Origin: Blastocatellia bacterium
GTDB lineage: Bacteria; Acidobacteriota; Blastocatellia; Pyrinomonadales; Pyrinomonadaceae
Direction: 5' to 3'
Assembly (NCBI GenBank): GCA_013697915.1
Contig: JACCVY010000068.1
Location: 1 to 56,529, forward strand
DNA: 56,529 nt
How positions within the stretch are numbered: position 1 is the first letter of the stretch; each line of letters begins with the position of its first letter. A program made the position numbers and the translations under genes. Of the stretch, positions 8,092 through 17,440 are shown in pieces. The notes beneath the pieces are model-generated. The model had not been told where the DNA came from and did not search any database. It saw nothing but the letters and a program-made list of their open reading frames with translations.

Positions 8092-8919
8092 ATGCGTAGA
8101 GTCCTGCTTATGCTGGCCGGATTGGCCCTGCTAGCCGTCCCTGCTTCGGCGCAGACCGCCGATGAGATCGTAGCCAAATACATCAAGACCGTCGGCGGCG
8201 CCGATAAGATTCAGTCGGTAAAGACGCTGCGAAAACTGGGTACCTTTAACGGCGGCGGCGGTTTTGAGGCGCCTATCGTGGAAGAGAACAAGCGCAACAA
8301 CATGGTGCGCCAGGAATTCTCGCTCCAGGGATTGACTGCGGTTAACGCTTACGACGGCCACACCGGTTGGAAGATCGAACCGTGGCAGGGCAAGAAAGAC
8401 GCGGAACCGCTCGGCGAGGAAGCGATGAAACAGATCGTCGAAGATTCTGACTTCGATGGTCCACTCGTCAACTACCAGCAAAAAGGAAACAAAGTCGAGT
8501 TTCTCGGCATGGAGCCAGTCGAAGGCACCGACGCTTTCAAGTTGAAAGTGACACTCGCCAGCGGCGACGTTCGTTACTACTTTATGGACACCGATTACTA
8601 CGTTCCGATCAAGATCGAGACGAAGCGAATGATTCGGGGCGCCGAGCGCGAATACGAAACATCTTTAGGCGACTACAAAGAAGTAAGTGGCTGGTACATG
8701 CCGTTCTCAGTTGAGAGCAACGTTAAGGGCAATCCCAACCGCGCAAAGGTCACTTATCAAAAGATCGAAGCCAACGTGCCGATTGATGATACGCGTTTCC
8801 ACATGCCGGCGGTGAACGCCAGCGCGCAGCCCGGCACCAAACCACCGGACGCTGCCGACACTTTGCCAAAGAGAACTGACGAAAAGAAAACGCCGGCCAA
8901 ACCTCCGACCAAGCCGTAA
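8092..8919 (+). CDS. LolA-like exported protein
   Basis: A 275-residue exported protein. The signal peptide (MRRVLLMLAGLALLAVPASA-Q) is followed by TADEIVAKYIKTVGGADKI and a beta-rich region with repeated strand motifs (YDGHTGWKIEPW, VEGTDAFKLKVTL, GWYMPFSVES). This is the half-barrel fold of outer-membrane lipoprotein carrier/sorting proteins. It probably binds a lipid or lipoprotein acyl chain in the periplasm; the ligand is unknown. An ATG also occurs at 8086, but it directly abuts the AGGAG ribosome site (8081-8085), so the ATG at 8092 with normal spacing is chosen. The C-terminal 35 residues are a Pro/Lys-rich tail. It lies 61 bp before a large exported BNR protein and may be co-transcribed with it. 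Confidence 0.85.
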   Translation: MRRVLLMLAGLALLAVPASAQTADEIVAKYIKTVGGADKIQSVKTLRKLGTFNGGGGFEAPIVEENKRNNMVRQEFSLQGLTAVNAYDGHTGWKIEPWQGKKDAEPLGEEAMKQIVEDSDFDGPLVNYQQKGNKVEFLGMEPVEGTDAFKLKVTLASGDVRYYFMDTDYYVPIKIETKRMIRGAEREYETSLGDYKEVSGWYMPFSVESNVKGNPNRAKVTYQKIEANVPIDDTRFHMPAVNASAQPGTKPPDAADTLPKRTDEKKTPAKPPTKP

Positions 8920-8980
8920 CAGGTATCCGAACCTATTTCACTAAAAGAAGAAGATCCCAAACAGAAAAGGCCCGAGAGCG

Positions 8981-11900
8981 ATGAAAACTATCACCAGCTG
9001 TTTAGCGACAATTGTTTGTTTGTGCTTGTGTACATTTAGTGCGTTTGCCCAAACGCCGCAACCTACGCCGGTCAAGGTGGACTCGGAAACGATATCCGGG
9101 TTGGGCGCGCGCAATATTGGTTCAGCCGCGATGAGCGGACGCATCGCTGCGGTCGATGCGATACGCGAAGGTCAGCGCCTGACTGTGTATGTTGGCGCCG
9201 CCAGTGGCGGCGTTTGGAAGTCGGTTAACGGTGGTACCAGTTTCAAACCTGTCTTTGATAAGCAGCCGGTGCAATCGATCGGCGCAGTCACCATCGACCC
9301 TAAGAACCCAAAAGTGATCTGGGTGGGCACCGGTGAATCCTGGACGCGCAATAGCGTGTCAGTCGGTGATGGCGTTTACAAATCCGTTGATGGCGGCGAC
9401 AACTGGACCAACGTCGGATTGAACAACTCCGAGCGCATTGCAAAAATCCTGGTTGATCCCAGCAACACCAACAACGTTTATGTCTGCACGCCCGGCAAGC
9501 TCTGGAGCGACAGCGACGATCGGGGAGTCTATAAAACTACCGATGGCGGAAAGACATGGATCAAAGTTCTTAAGGGCGCGAATGCTTCGACCGGGTGCTC
9601 GATGATGTCGATGGACAAGTCCAACCCGCAGACGATCTACGCGGGTATGTGGGACTTTCGTCGCAAGGGCTGGACTTTCCGTTCTGGTGGAGATGGTGCT
9701 AATGCTGCGAGCGGCAGCGGTTTGTTTAAAAGTACCAACGGCGGCGCGAACTGGAGTGAACTCGATCAAAACTCTGCGAAGGGCTTACCGGCAAAACCCT
9801 GGGGCCGCATAGCCGTCGCGGTTGCTCCTTCAAAACCGAATGTTGTCTATGCCTTTATTGAAGCCGAAATGCCGAAAGGTGGTTTGTACCGGTCGGATGA
9901 CAACGGCGCGACCTGGACCGCGCTTGATCGCAGCGCGAACATGGTTTGGCGTCCCTTCTATTTTGCAAACTTGATCGTTGATCCGAAAGATGAGAATAAA
10001 ATTTACAAGCCGGATGGACCGCTGATTGCGAGCAATGATGGGGGTAAGAGCTTTAGTAACATCTCTGGAGGCGCGCACGGCGACTTTCACGACGTTTGGG
10101 TCGATCCAAATAATAGCGATCACCTGATCACCGGTGACGATGGTGGCCTTTGGTATTCATATGACGGCGGCAATCGTTGGTGGAAAGCAGACAACCTCCC
10201 GGTTTCGCAGTTCTATCACGTGAGCCTCGACATGGACATGCCTTACCACGTCTATGGCGGTTTGCAGGACAACAGTTCCTGGGTCGGTGATTCCGCTTAT
10301 CCGGGTGGTATTACCAGCAGCCGTTGGGAAAACATGTACGGTGGCGACGGCTTCTGGATGTTTGCTGATCCTTCTGATCCAAACTACATCTACGCCGAGT
10401 ATCAGGGTGGCGAAATTTCGCGCATCAATCGCAAGACGCACGAGTCGCGCAATATCAAACCACTACCGCTCTACAAAGAAGGCAAGCTGCGTTACAACTG
10501 GAACACGCCCATCCACCTAAGTCCGACAGGCGATGGCACCATCTACATTGGCGCGCAATTTCTTTTCCGTTCACGCGATCACGGACAAACATGGGAACGC
10601 ATCTCGCCCGATCTCACTACCAACGATCCGGAAAAGCAGAAGCAGGAACAGTCGGGCGGCATAACCGTTGATAACTCCGCGGCGGAGATGCACACTACGA
10701 TTTACGCCATCGCGGAATCGCCTAAAGATCCGAATCTGGTTTGGGTGGGAACCGACGACGGCAACGTGCAAGTCACTCGCGACGGTGGCAAGACCTGGAC
10801 GAACGTTATCGGAAATATTCCCGGCGTACCGAAAAATGTCTGGGTCTCATCAGTTGAACCCAGCCATTTCGATCCAGGAACTGCTTATGCCACGTTCGAT
10901 GCGCACACCTTTGGTGACATGCGGCCGTACGTTTACAGGACCGCCGACTTTGGCAAGACCTGGACGCCGGTTGTTAATGAAGCAGCTCCGGTGCACGGCT
11001 ACGCGCACGTCGTAAAAGAGGATTTGGTCAACAAGGATTTGTTATTCGTCGGCACTGAAATGGGTTTGTGGGTTTCACTCGATGGCGGCAAGCAGTGGGC
11101 ACAATACAAGGGCGATGAGATGCCCAGCGTTGCGGTGCGCGACCTGGCCATCCACCCGCGTGATCATGCCCTGGTGATTGCGACGCACGGTCGTGGTATC
11201 TGGATCGTGGATGACATCACTCCTCTGCGTTCGCTGACTGCGGACACCCTTCCGAAAGAGGCGCTCTTCTTACAAGCAAAGCCCAGCGTGCAGGTCATTC
11301 CTGCCGGTGGTGGTTGGGCCAACGGCGATGCCGCTTTTGTTGGCCCCAATCCGACAGATGAAGCAGTTTTTGTTTACTACCAGAAGAAGCGCCATATTTT
11401 TGGCGACTTGAAAATTGAAGTGCTCGATTCGACTGGCAAAGTGGTGGGCACAATTCCGAGCAGCAAGCGTCGTGGGCTAAATCGTTCGACCTGGCCCATG
11501 CGCCTTAAGGCTCCGCAAGTTCCCCGCGCGGCAACTGCGGCCTTTGGCGCCGCTATCGGGCCGCGGTTATTGCCGGGTACGTATACGGTGCGGATGACGA
11601 AAGACAAGCAAGCCTACACCACAGAGTTACGGGTCGTTCAGGATCCACGTTCGAAGCATACAGCGGACGACAGACGCGCTCAGTTTGATTTGGCGATGAA
11701 GCTCTACAACCTTTTGGGCAACATGACCTACTCAGTCGAGCGCATCAACAATGTGCGTTTGGCCCTGGAGGAGCGCGCGGCAAAGCTGCCGGCCACCGAT
11801 CCTTTAGCTATTCGACTAAGGGCAGCCTCTGCGGCCGTCGATGATATGCGCAAGAAGATCGTAGCGACGAAGGAAGGTGGCGCCATTACCGGCGAAGAGC

Positions 11901-12142
11901 GGTTGCGTGAAAATCTGGCCGATCTCTACGGCAATGTTAACGGCTACGAAGGCCGCCCTTCAGCAACGCAAGTCGCGCGGGCCGACGTTCTGGCGCATGA
12001 GCTGGGCGACATTGAAAAAGATTTCGACGCCTGGCTGGCGCAGGAATTGGCCGGACTTAACTCAGAGTTGACGCGCAAGAACCTGGAAACAATCAAGCTG
12101 TTAACGCGAGAAGAGTGGGACGCGAAAAACGCGCAGAAGTAG
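8981..12142 (+). CDS. Exported BNR/sortilin-type beta-propeller protein
   Basis: This 1053-residue protein has a signal peptide (to SAFA-Q, about residue 24). About 700 residues of beta-propeller follow, with at least eight Asp-box repeats, for example SVDGGDNWTN, TTDGGKTWIKV, STNGGANWSEL, SDDNGATWTAL, SRDHGQTWERI, TRDGGKTWTNV, TADFGKTWTPV and SLDGGKQWAQ. THGRGIWIVDD closes the propeller. The last 250 residues form a separate beta and helical module. This is the VPS10/sortilin-like 'glycosyl hydrolase' group that is abundant in Acidobacteriota and Bacteroidota. No glycosidase catalytic residues can be assigned, so ligand or glycan binding outside the cell is as likely as hydrolysis. A strong terminator follows at 12170. 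Confidence 0.9.
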   Translation: MKTITSCLATIVCLCLCTFSAFAQTPQPTPVKVDSETISGLGARNIGSAAMSGRIAAVDAIREGQRLTVYVGAASGGVWKSVNGGTSFKPVFDKQPVQSIGAVTIDPKNPKVIWVGTGESWTRNSVSVGDGVYKSVDGGDNWTNVGLNNSERIAKILVDPSNTNNVYVCTPGKLWSDSDDRGVYKTTDGGKTWIKVLKGANASTGCSMMSMDKSNPQTIYAGMWDFRRKGWTFRSGGDGANAASGSGLFKSTNGGANWSELDQNSAKGLPAKPWGRIAVAVAPSKPNVVYAFIEAEMPKGGLYRSDDNGATWTALDRSANMVWRPFYFANLIVDPKDENKIYKPDGPLIASNDGGKSFSNISGGAHGDFHDVWVDPNNSDHLITGDDGGLWYSYDGGNRWWKADNLPVSQFYHVSLDMDMPYHVYGGLQDNSSWVGDSAYPGGITSSRWENMYGGDGFWMFADPSDPNYIYAEYQGGEISRINRKTHESRNIKPLPLYKEGKLRYNWNTPIHLSPTGDGTIYIGAQFLFRSRDHGQTWERISPDLTTNDPEKQKQEQSGGITVDNSAAEMHTTIYAIAESPKDPNLVWVGTDDGNVQVTRDGGKTWTNVIGNIPGVPKNVWVSSVEPSHFDPGTAYATFDAHTFGDMRPYVYRTADFGKTWTPVVNEAAPVHGYAHVVKEDLVNKDLLFVGTEMGLWVSLDGGKQWAQYKGDEMPSVAVRDLAIHPRDHALVIATHGRGIWIVDDITPLRSLTADTLPKEALFLQAKPSVQVIPAGGGWANGDAAFVGPNPTDEAVFVYYQKKRHIFGDLKIEVLDSTGKVVGTIPSSKRRGLNRSTWPMRLKAPQVPRAATAAFGAAIGPRLLPGTYTVRMTKDKQAYTTELRVVQDPRSKHTADDRRAQFDLAMKLYNLLGNMTYSVERINNVRLALEERAAKLPATDPLAIRLRAASAAVDDMRKKIVATKEGGAITGEERLRENLADLYGNVNGYEGRPSATQVARADVLAHELGDIEKDFDAWLAQELAGLNSELTRKNLETIKLLTREEWDAKNAQK

Positions 12143-12169
12143 CACTCCGATCCTGAGGGCAAAAAAGTA

Positions 12170-12203
12170 GGACAGGCATTGCTGCCTGTCCTCTTTTTAT
12201 TTT
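12170..12203 (+). terminator. Rho-independent terminator after the BNR gene
   Basis: GGACAGGCA (12170-12178) pairs perfectly with TGCCTGTCC (12183-12191) around the loop TTGC. The run TCTTTTTATTTT follows. It sits 28 bp after the stop of the BNR gene and may also serve the convergent gene ending at 12224. Confidence 0.92.
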
Positions 12204-12223
12204 ACAGCGGTACTCGTGACTGA

Positions 12224-12757
12224 TTACGGCGCGCTCGTGCCGTCGATGGCCGGACGCATCTCCCCAATAAACTTATCGCTGTTTACGATGCTGCGCAGGA
12301 CGATTCTAATCGCTTCCTCAGGAAAACCTGATTCCAACGTAAATGTGTAGCCGGTAAAAATGTCGCCCGACTCATCGGCTCCCCAGAAAAGAAAGGCGCG
12401 GTCACTCAGTCGCAGCAACTGGCGCATCATGCCGGGGCCGTTCCTTACCTTATCAACGTTGATATACCCATTTTTGTAATGCGGGTAAATGCGGAAACCG
12501 ATCGTTTCGTTTGCCGTAACGCTAATCACAATCTCAAAACTGTCGGCGTTGACCAAGCCCTGCTTCAGCACGCCCACATAGTTGAAAGGCTGCTTGGTGC
12601 TCTGTCGAAAAGCGATGTTAATTCCCGGCCCCGCCTTATCCAGCAACGCCGCCAGCGATTCTCTGGTGCGATTTCGCGATGCGTCGTTGGTCTGCGCAAA
12701 CACCGCCGGTGCGCTCGTTATCATTATGAATATGGCGATCAAAAAAGTTCTTCTCAT
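12224..12757 (-). CDS. Small exported protein, YbjN-like (tentative)
   Basis: A 177-residue protein with a clear signal peptide (MRRTFLIAIFIMITSAPAVFA-Q). The mature part is a mixed alpha/beta domain (SFEIVISVTANETIGFRIYP, MMRQLLRLSDRAFLFWGADE, PEEAIRIVLRSIVNSDKFIG). The pattern of strands followed by a long helix resembles YbjN-type or type III chaperone-like domains, but I do not recognise it firmly. The frame extends upstream to 12820; the ATG at 12757 is chosen because GGAGG lies seven bases before it and the signal peptide starts there. It lies downstream of the permease gene on the same strand, 66 bp away, so a two-gene unit is possible. No function is assigned. Confidence 0.75.
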   Translation of the reverse strand: MRRTFLIAIFIMITSAPAVFAQTNDASRNRTRESLAALLDKAGPGINIAFRQSTKQPFNYVGVLKQGLVNADSFEIVISVTANETIGFRIYPHYKNGYINVDKVRNGPGMMRQLLRLSDRAFLFWGADESGDIFTGYTFTLESGFPEEAIRIVLRSIVNSDKFIGEMRPAIDGTSAP

Positions 12758-12823
12758 TAGGTCCTCCACGAATTGAGTCAACACATCAAGCCTTCTAAGT
12801 GAATTTCGGACGGAAGTCAATTC

Positions 12824-14158
12824 TTATTTGCGGACTCGGTTCAGCAGGCGAAAAATAGGATAACTCACCGCCAACATTAGCAGCGCGTAGATGCTGAGCC
12901 GAGTGTCGCTAAGGATCGCGCCGGCCAGAAAGAGGATTGAGCCAAGCAGCGCCGCAGCCGTAGTCCAAGGATAGCCCCAGGCTCGATAGGGACGCTCCTT
13001 TTCGGGCTCGCGGCGGCGCAATACGAAAACGGAAATGAATGACAGCGTATAGTTTGCCACGAAGAAGAAAGCCAAAACCGCGAGCACGCGTTCGAACTTT
13101 TGGCCAAAGACTATAAACAGCACAGCCACCAGTACGCTCACAAGCAACGCAAACGCCGGCGTGCCCCCTTTATTGACCGCCGAGGCCCTGGTTGTAAACA
13201 AACCATCGCGGCTCATGGCAAACAAAACGCGCGTGGCCATTAAATGGTAGGCATTAACAGCGCTGAGCATTGACAAGATTGTGAGCGAGCGAAAGACGGC
13301 GTCACCGTGTTTGCCGAAAATCTCATTTGCCGCCACCCCGACCGCAAAGTCCTGACCGGCGATTTTCGCAATCGGCAATACATAAAGCAGCGCGACGTTT
13401 ACCAACAGATAGATGGCAATGATTGAAAGGAGTCCAACAAACAACGAGCGCGGAATATTTTTTCCGGGTTGTTCCACCTCTTCCGAGAAATAAATAACGC
13501 CCGTCCAGCCGTCATAGGTGAAGATGACCGCCTGAAGAGAAATCACGAATGCGCCTACGAGTGCGAAGCCGGCGGGAACCGGCATAATTGCAGTTGAGCC
13601 TGCCGCTCCTTTACCAAAGATGAAGCACGCGACGATCAGCGCGATGAAGGCAAGCGTTTTTACCAAGCTGGTGATGTTTTGTGAGCTGCTGCCCCAGGCA
13701 ATCCCACGCCACTGCAGCGCGGCGAACAGGACGGTAATCGTGATGCCGAGGGGAATCTCGCGGCCACGGAAAACGGGAAACAGCACACCGGAAAACTCGC
13801 CAATCACAATCGCCACGGCCGCAGTGCTTCCGCAAGTGGAAATCCAATCGCTCCAGCCGACGATGAAACCGGCGTATTCACCCAACGCATGACGAGCGAA
13901 AACGTATTGGCCGCCTGAGCGCGGCAGCATTGTTCCCAGTTCCGCAACCTGCACTGCACCCAACAGTGCATACATCCCTCCGATCATCCACACTGACAGG
14001 AACAACCACACGTTTGGCAAATGCGCAGCAATCTGTCCCGGGGTGCGAAAGATTCCCGAGCCGATGGTGTTGCCGATGATTACCGCCAGGCCGAAGCCGA
14101 CACCGAGTACGCGAAACAAATGGCCACGCACAGCGTCAGTGGAGATTGTTTTTGTCAT
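12824..14158 (-). CDS. APC-superfamily amino acid permease
   Basis: This 444-residue inner-membrane transporter has about twelve hydrophobic helices. Helix 1 carries the APC signature GLAVIIGNTIGSGIFRTPG, where the unwound Gly-rich segment holds the substrate amino group. GGQYVFARHALGEYAGFIVGW in helices 2-3 and FVISLQAVIFTYDGWTGVIY in helix 6 are typical of the LAT/YfnA branch of amino-acid antiporters and symporters. The length is normal. Substrate cannot be deduced. The ATG at 14158 gives the expected short cytoplasmic N-terminus; no strong ribosome site precedes it. The gene is divergent from the S9 peptidase at 14329, whose product could supply peptides or amino acids. That link is inference only. 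Confidence 0.92.
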   Translation of the reverse strand: MTKTISTDAVRGHLFRVLGVGFGLAVIIGNTIGSGIFRTPGQIAAHLPNVWLFLSVWMIGGMYALLGAVQVAELGTMLPRSGGQYVFARHALGEYAGFIVGWSDWISTCGSTAAVAIVIGEFSGVLFPVFRGREIPLGITITVLFAALQWRGIAWGSSSQNITSLVKTLAFIALIVACFIFGKGAAGSTAIMPVPAGFALVGAFVISLQAVIFTYDGWTGVIYFSEEVEQPGKNIPRSLFVGLLSIIAIYLLVNVALLYVLPIAKIAGQDFAVGVAANEIFGKHGDAVFRSLTILSMLSAVNAYHLMATRVLFAMSRDGLFTTRASAVNKGGTPAFALLVSVLVAVLFIVFGQKFERVLAVLAFFFVANYTLSFISVFVLRRREPEKERPYRAWGYPWTTAAALLGSILFLAGAILSDTRLSIYALLMLAVSYPIFRLLNRVRK

Positions 14159-14328
14159 CTGCTTTGGCGAAGCCGCGAACGATGCGTTGGTTGTGTTTCA
14201 CTTTATCATTAGCCAATGCTTTTGAGTTATAGTACGCCGCCATAGGGTAGTGTCCTTGTTTGAAACTAAAATTAGGACACGACCCAAAATAGGATTGCGG
14301 CCCTACAACTTCCGAGGAGTTTCCGCCG

Positions 14329-16281
14329 ATGAAAAAATTGATCAGCGTCTTATTAGTCACCTGTCTGACTGGAGTTCTGTTTGTTAGCGCCACTTTGGCG
14401 GACAACGGAATGGTTGCGCCGGGCGACAATTTGGTTGTCGAGGGAATACCCTCAATTCCTGCGAACCTGGCTGACGAAGTCGGTCGCTACACCGAGTTTC
14501 GCAACGCGGCAATTTCCAGCTGGCATCCGTCGCGGCGAGAGATGCTGATCACTACGCGGTTCGGCGATAGTAACCAAATTCACCTGGTAAAAATGCCGGG
14601 CGGAGCGCGCACGCAACTCACTTTTTCACAGGAGCGTTCGGGCGGAGCATCATATCGACCAAAAACCGGCGACGCTTTTGTTTTCAACAAAGACGTCGGC
14701 GGTAACGAGTTCTTCCAATATTATCGTTACGACTTTGCTGATGGCGGCGTTACGTTGCTGACGGATGGCAAGTCGCGCAACACCGGGTGGAACTGGTCCA
14801 ACGCCGGCGATCGCGCCGTCTACAACTCAACGCGTCGCAATGGCAGCGACACCGATCTCTACGTAATCAACCCATCAGATCCCAAAACCGATCGCCTGCT
14901 GCTGCAGCTAAGCGGAGGCGGTTGGGGAGTTTCTGATTGGTCACCCGACGATCGCAAGCTGCTGCTCAACGAGAGTGTTTCCGCCAACGAGTCTTACATC
15001 TGGCTCGTCGATGTGAGCAGTGGCGAAAAAACGCTGCTGACTTCCAAGGGTAATGTGGACAAGGTCAATTATGGTCCGGCTCGATTCAGCACTGATGGAC
15101 GCGGAGTTTATTTGACCACCGACAAGGACTCAGAATTTATGCGCCTGGCTTATATGGAACTGGCGACCAGGCAGCTAACTTTTCTGGGCACTCAAATCCG
15201 TTGGGACGTAGATTCGTTTGCCCTTTCGCCGGATGGCAAAACGGTCGCGTTTGTCACAAACGAGGACGGAGTCAGCCGGCTGCACTTGCTCGACACTAAG
15301 TCGCGCAGGGAAAAGACCGCGCCTTCGTTGCCGGTTGGCATTATCTCGGCGCTTAGGTGGCATGAAAACAACAGAGATCTGGGCTTCAACTTTTCTTCTG
15401 CGCGCACGCCTGCTGACGTCTACTCGGTCGACATGCGTAATGGAAAAGTGGATCGGTGGACCGAAAGCGAAACTGGCGGCCTAAATACAAATCAATTTGC
15501 CCAGGCGGAACTGGTGAAGTGGAACAGCTTTGATGGCAGAAGTATCAGCGGGTTTTTATACAAGCCGCCGGCAAAGTTTACCGGGCCGCGCCCGGTCGTC
15601 ATAAATATTCATGGCGGACCCGAAGGCCAGTCGCGACCGGGTTTCCTTGGCCGCAACAATTATTTTTTGAATGAGCTGGGCGTGGCGATGATTTTCCCGA
15701 ACGTGCGCGGCTCGACCGGCTTCGGCAAAACTTTTCTGAAACTGGATAACGGATTTCTACGGGAAGATTCCTACAAAGATATTGGCGCGCTGCTCGATTG
15801 GATCAAGACGCAGCCGATGCTCGATGCAAACCGCGTTATGGTAACCGGCGGCTCTTACGGCGGTCATATGACTTTTGCAGTGGCCCAACGTTACAACAAT
15901 AAGATTCGCGCTTCGTTGCCGGTAGTTGGCATCTCGAATCTTGTTTCTCTTCTTGAACGCACGGAATCGTACCGACGTGATTTGCGTAGGGTTGAGTATG
16001 GCGATGAAAGGGACCCGAAGATGCGCGAGTTTATGCTGCGCATCGCTCCATTGAATAATGCCGGCAGCATAACCAAGCCGATATTCATTGTGGCCGGAGG
16101 CAACGATCCGCGTGTGCCGGTAAATGAAGCCCAGCAAATGGTGCGCGCTCTGCGGGAAAACAAGACGACGGTCTGGTATCTAATGGCAAGAGATGAAGGA
16201 CACGGCTTCGCAAAAAAGAAGAACCAGGATTTTCAGTTTTACGCGACCGTGATGTTTATGCGCGCATACCTGCTTAACTGA
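14329..16281 (+). CDS. Exported S9-family prolyl-oligopeptidase-like peptidase
   Basis: A 650-residue protein with a signal peptide (to SATLA, about residue 24). A seven-bladed TolB/DPP-type propeller spans about residues 60-390 (repeated SPDDRKLLL, SPDGKTVAFV strands). An alpha/beta-hydrolase domain follows, with the nucleophile elbow GGSYGGH, the acid in GGNDPRVPV and the histidine in RDEGHGF, so the Ser-Asp-His triad is complete. The HGGPEGQSRPGF motif forms the oxyanion region. It cleaves short peptides, typically after proline or alanine, in the periplasm. GAGGAG lies nine bases before the ATG at 14329. The stop is only 4 bp from that of the convergent TIR gene. Confidence 0.93.
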   Translation: MKKLISVLLVTCLTGVLFVSATLADNGMVAPGDNLVVEGIPSIPANLADEVGRYTEFRNAAISSWHPSRREMLITTRFGDSNQIHLVKMPGGARTQLTFSQERSGGASYRPKTGDAFVFNKDVGGNEFFQYYRYDFADGGVTLLTDGKSRNTGWNWSNAGDRAVYNSTRRNGSDTDLYVINPSDPKTDRLLLQLSGGGWGVSDWSPDDRKLLLNESVSANESYIWLVDVSSGEKTLLTSKGNVDKVNYGPARFSTDGRGVYLTTDKDSEFMRLAYMELATRQLTFLGTQIRWDVDSFALSPDGKTVAFVTNEDGVSRLHLLDTKSRREKTAPSLPVGIISALRWHENNRDLGFNFSSARTPADVYSVDMRNGKVDRWTESETGGLNTNQFAQAELVKWNSFDGRSISGFLYKPPAKFTGPRPVVINIHGGPEGQSRPGFLGRNNYFLNELGVAMIFPNVRGSTGFGKTFLKLDNGFLREDSYKDIGALLDWIKTQPMLDANRVMVTGGSYGGHMTFAVAQRYNNKIRASLPVVGISNLVSLLERTESYRRDLRRVEYGDERDPKMREFMLRIAPLNNAGSITKPIFIVAGGNDPRVPVNEAQQMVRALRENKTTVWYLMARDEGHGFAKKKNQDFQFYATVMFMRAYLLN

Positions 16282-16285
16282 GGGC

Positions 16286-17261
16286 TCATTCGGCAACGTT
16301 ACGCGGCGTAAGCATGACGTTGTAAGTATTCCCATTCAGATAGCCGTAACCGGTATAGCCATTGGCAGCACGGTTTTGGAAAGTAATATCACCCCAACCC
16401 TCGAATCTGATGGTGCTCCCATCAGGCAAAGGGCCCCAGCGTCGGGTCATCCCGTTTGATTGATATGTACCATCGGATGAAATATCGAGTGTGTAGTGCT
16501 CCTCGTGACCATCGGCTGGTAACACCAGCGTGATGTTCCAATTGCCGACAGGAAACTGACCGGTAGCTGGCGCCGGCTCGTAACCTGGCTGAGGTTGTTG
16601 GGTGGCAGTTGCGGTCGGCACGGGATATGGGCCATCGTCGCCACCCCCGCCGCCGGTTCGATTCGAAGTTGCAATCGCGCTAAAATCACTATCAAAAGAA
16701 AGCCTCCGCCTTACTACCAGTATCCCCACCACCGCCAGAATCAAACAAGTTCGATTGCTGCTTTTTGTCGGAGGTGGAGGAGGCTGCGCTACCCGTGTTT
16801 CGCCCATCACATATTCAATGGCTGAAATTAGTCGTTGCGCATCATGCTCAAAATCATCATCAGAGATTTCCAGTGCATTGCGAGTAGATAGTCCAGCCAG
16901 ATCCGGCGGTAGCGCATCGCTGCCGGGCATCGTCGCGTCCCGCACAAGCACCGGAATGACCGCTATATTCCTGTAAAGCGCTGTGGCAATCTCGTGCCGC
17001 ACATAATCGTCGTCGCGCTGTATGCGCGGCTTGGTTGTGCTATCCGCGATTGTGAGCCACTGCTTACCAATTATGGCGAGCAAGACGTGACAGGATCCGA
17101 CCGTATCCTGAATCACGCGACTAAAATCAGCGCCCGGGTTGATTCCCGTGACGTCCATAAAGACGCGACCGGGAAAGCGGGCATGCAGTCGATCGTAAAT
17201 TCGTCCGGCATAACCTTCGGCATCATCGCGGCGGTAACAAATAAAGATTCTCTTAGGTCAT
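16286..17261 (-). pseudogene. TIR-domain membrane protein gene with frameshifts
   Basis: From 17254 downward the frame reads KRIFICYRRDDAEGYAGRIY ... VFMDVTGINPGADF ... HVLLAIIGKQWL ... YVRHEIATALYRNIAVIPVL, a complete bacterial TIR domain (about 140 residues). TIR domains signal by protein contact or cleave NAD. No ATG precedes it in frame; the likely start, ATG-ACC at 17261 behind AGGAG, is out of frame by one extra base at 17255. After the TIR domain comes a membrane stretch (TCLILAVVGILVV) that turns into RRRLSFDSDF. Reading one frame over instead gives GGGFLLIVILA, so a compensating pair of indels near 16693 and 16655 is likely. The C-terminus (GNWNITLVLP ... YNVMLTPRN) is a lipocalin-like beta domain. 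The gene is either decaying or mis-assembled. Confidence 0.7.
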
Positions 17262-17440
17262 GACATGAGGCTCCTGTTGAGGCTTCGAAAATCCAAACGC
17301 TGGATTTGGTCGCGGCTGCGGAACTAACGTTAAGTATTGAGATAAGGCGTTGATTCGAACTGCGAGGAACGGCGAGAGACTAGTAGATTCTGCCATTGAA
17401 CGCAACAAAATCCTGCATTTGGGGTCGGATGGTATTGGTC

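Noticed and set aside
8981-12142. Sialidase, because of the Asp-box repeats
   Set aside because: Asp boxes occur in many propellers; the sialidase arginine triad and nucleophile tyrosine cannot be identified.
16447-16695. 82-residue minus-strand frame inside the TIR gene as a separate gene
   Set aside because: Only its first few residues (a membrane-helix continuation) look meaningful; the rest is out-of-frame reading of the beta domain.
16286-17158. TIR gene starting at ATG 17158 as a complete 290-residue protein
   Set aside because: That start would cut off the first third of the TIR domain, which is present in frame upstream to 17254.
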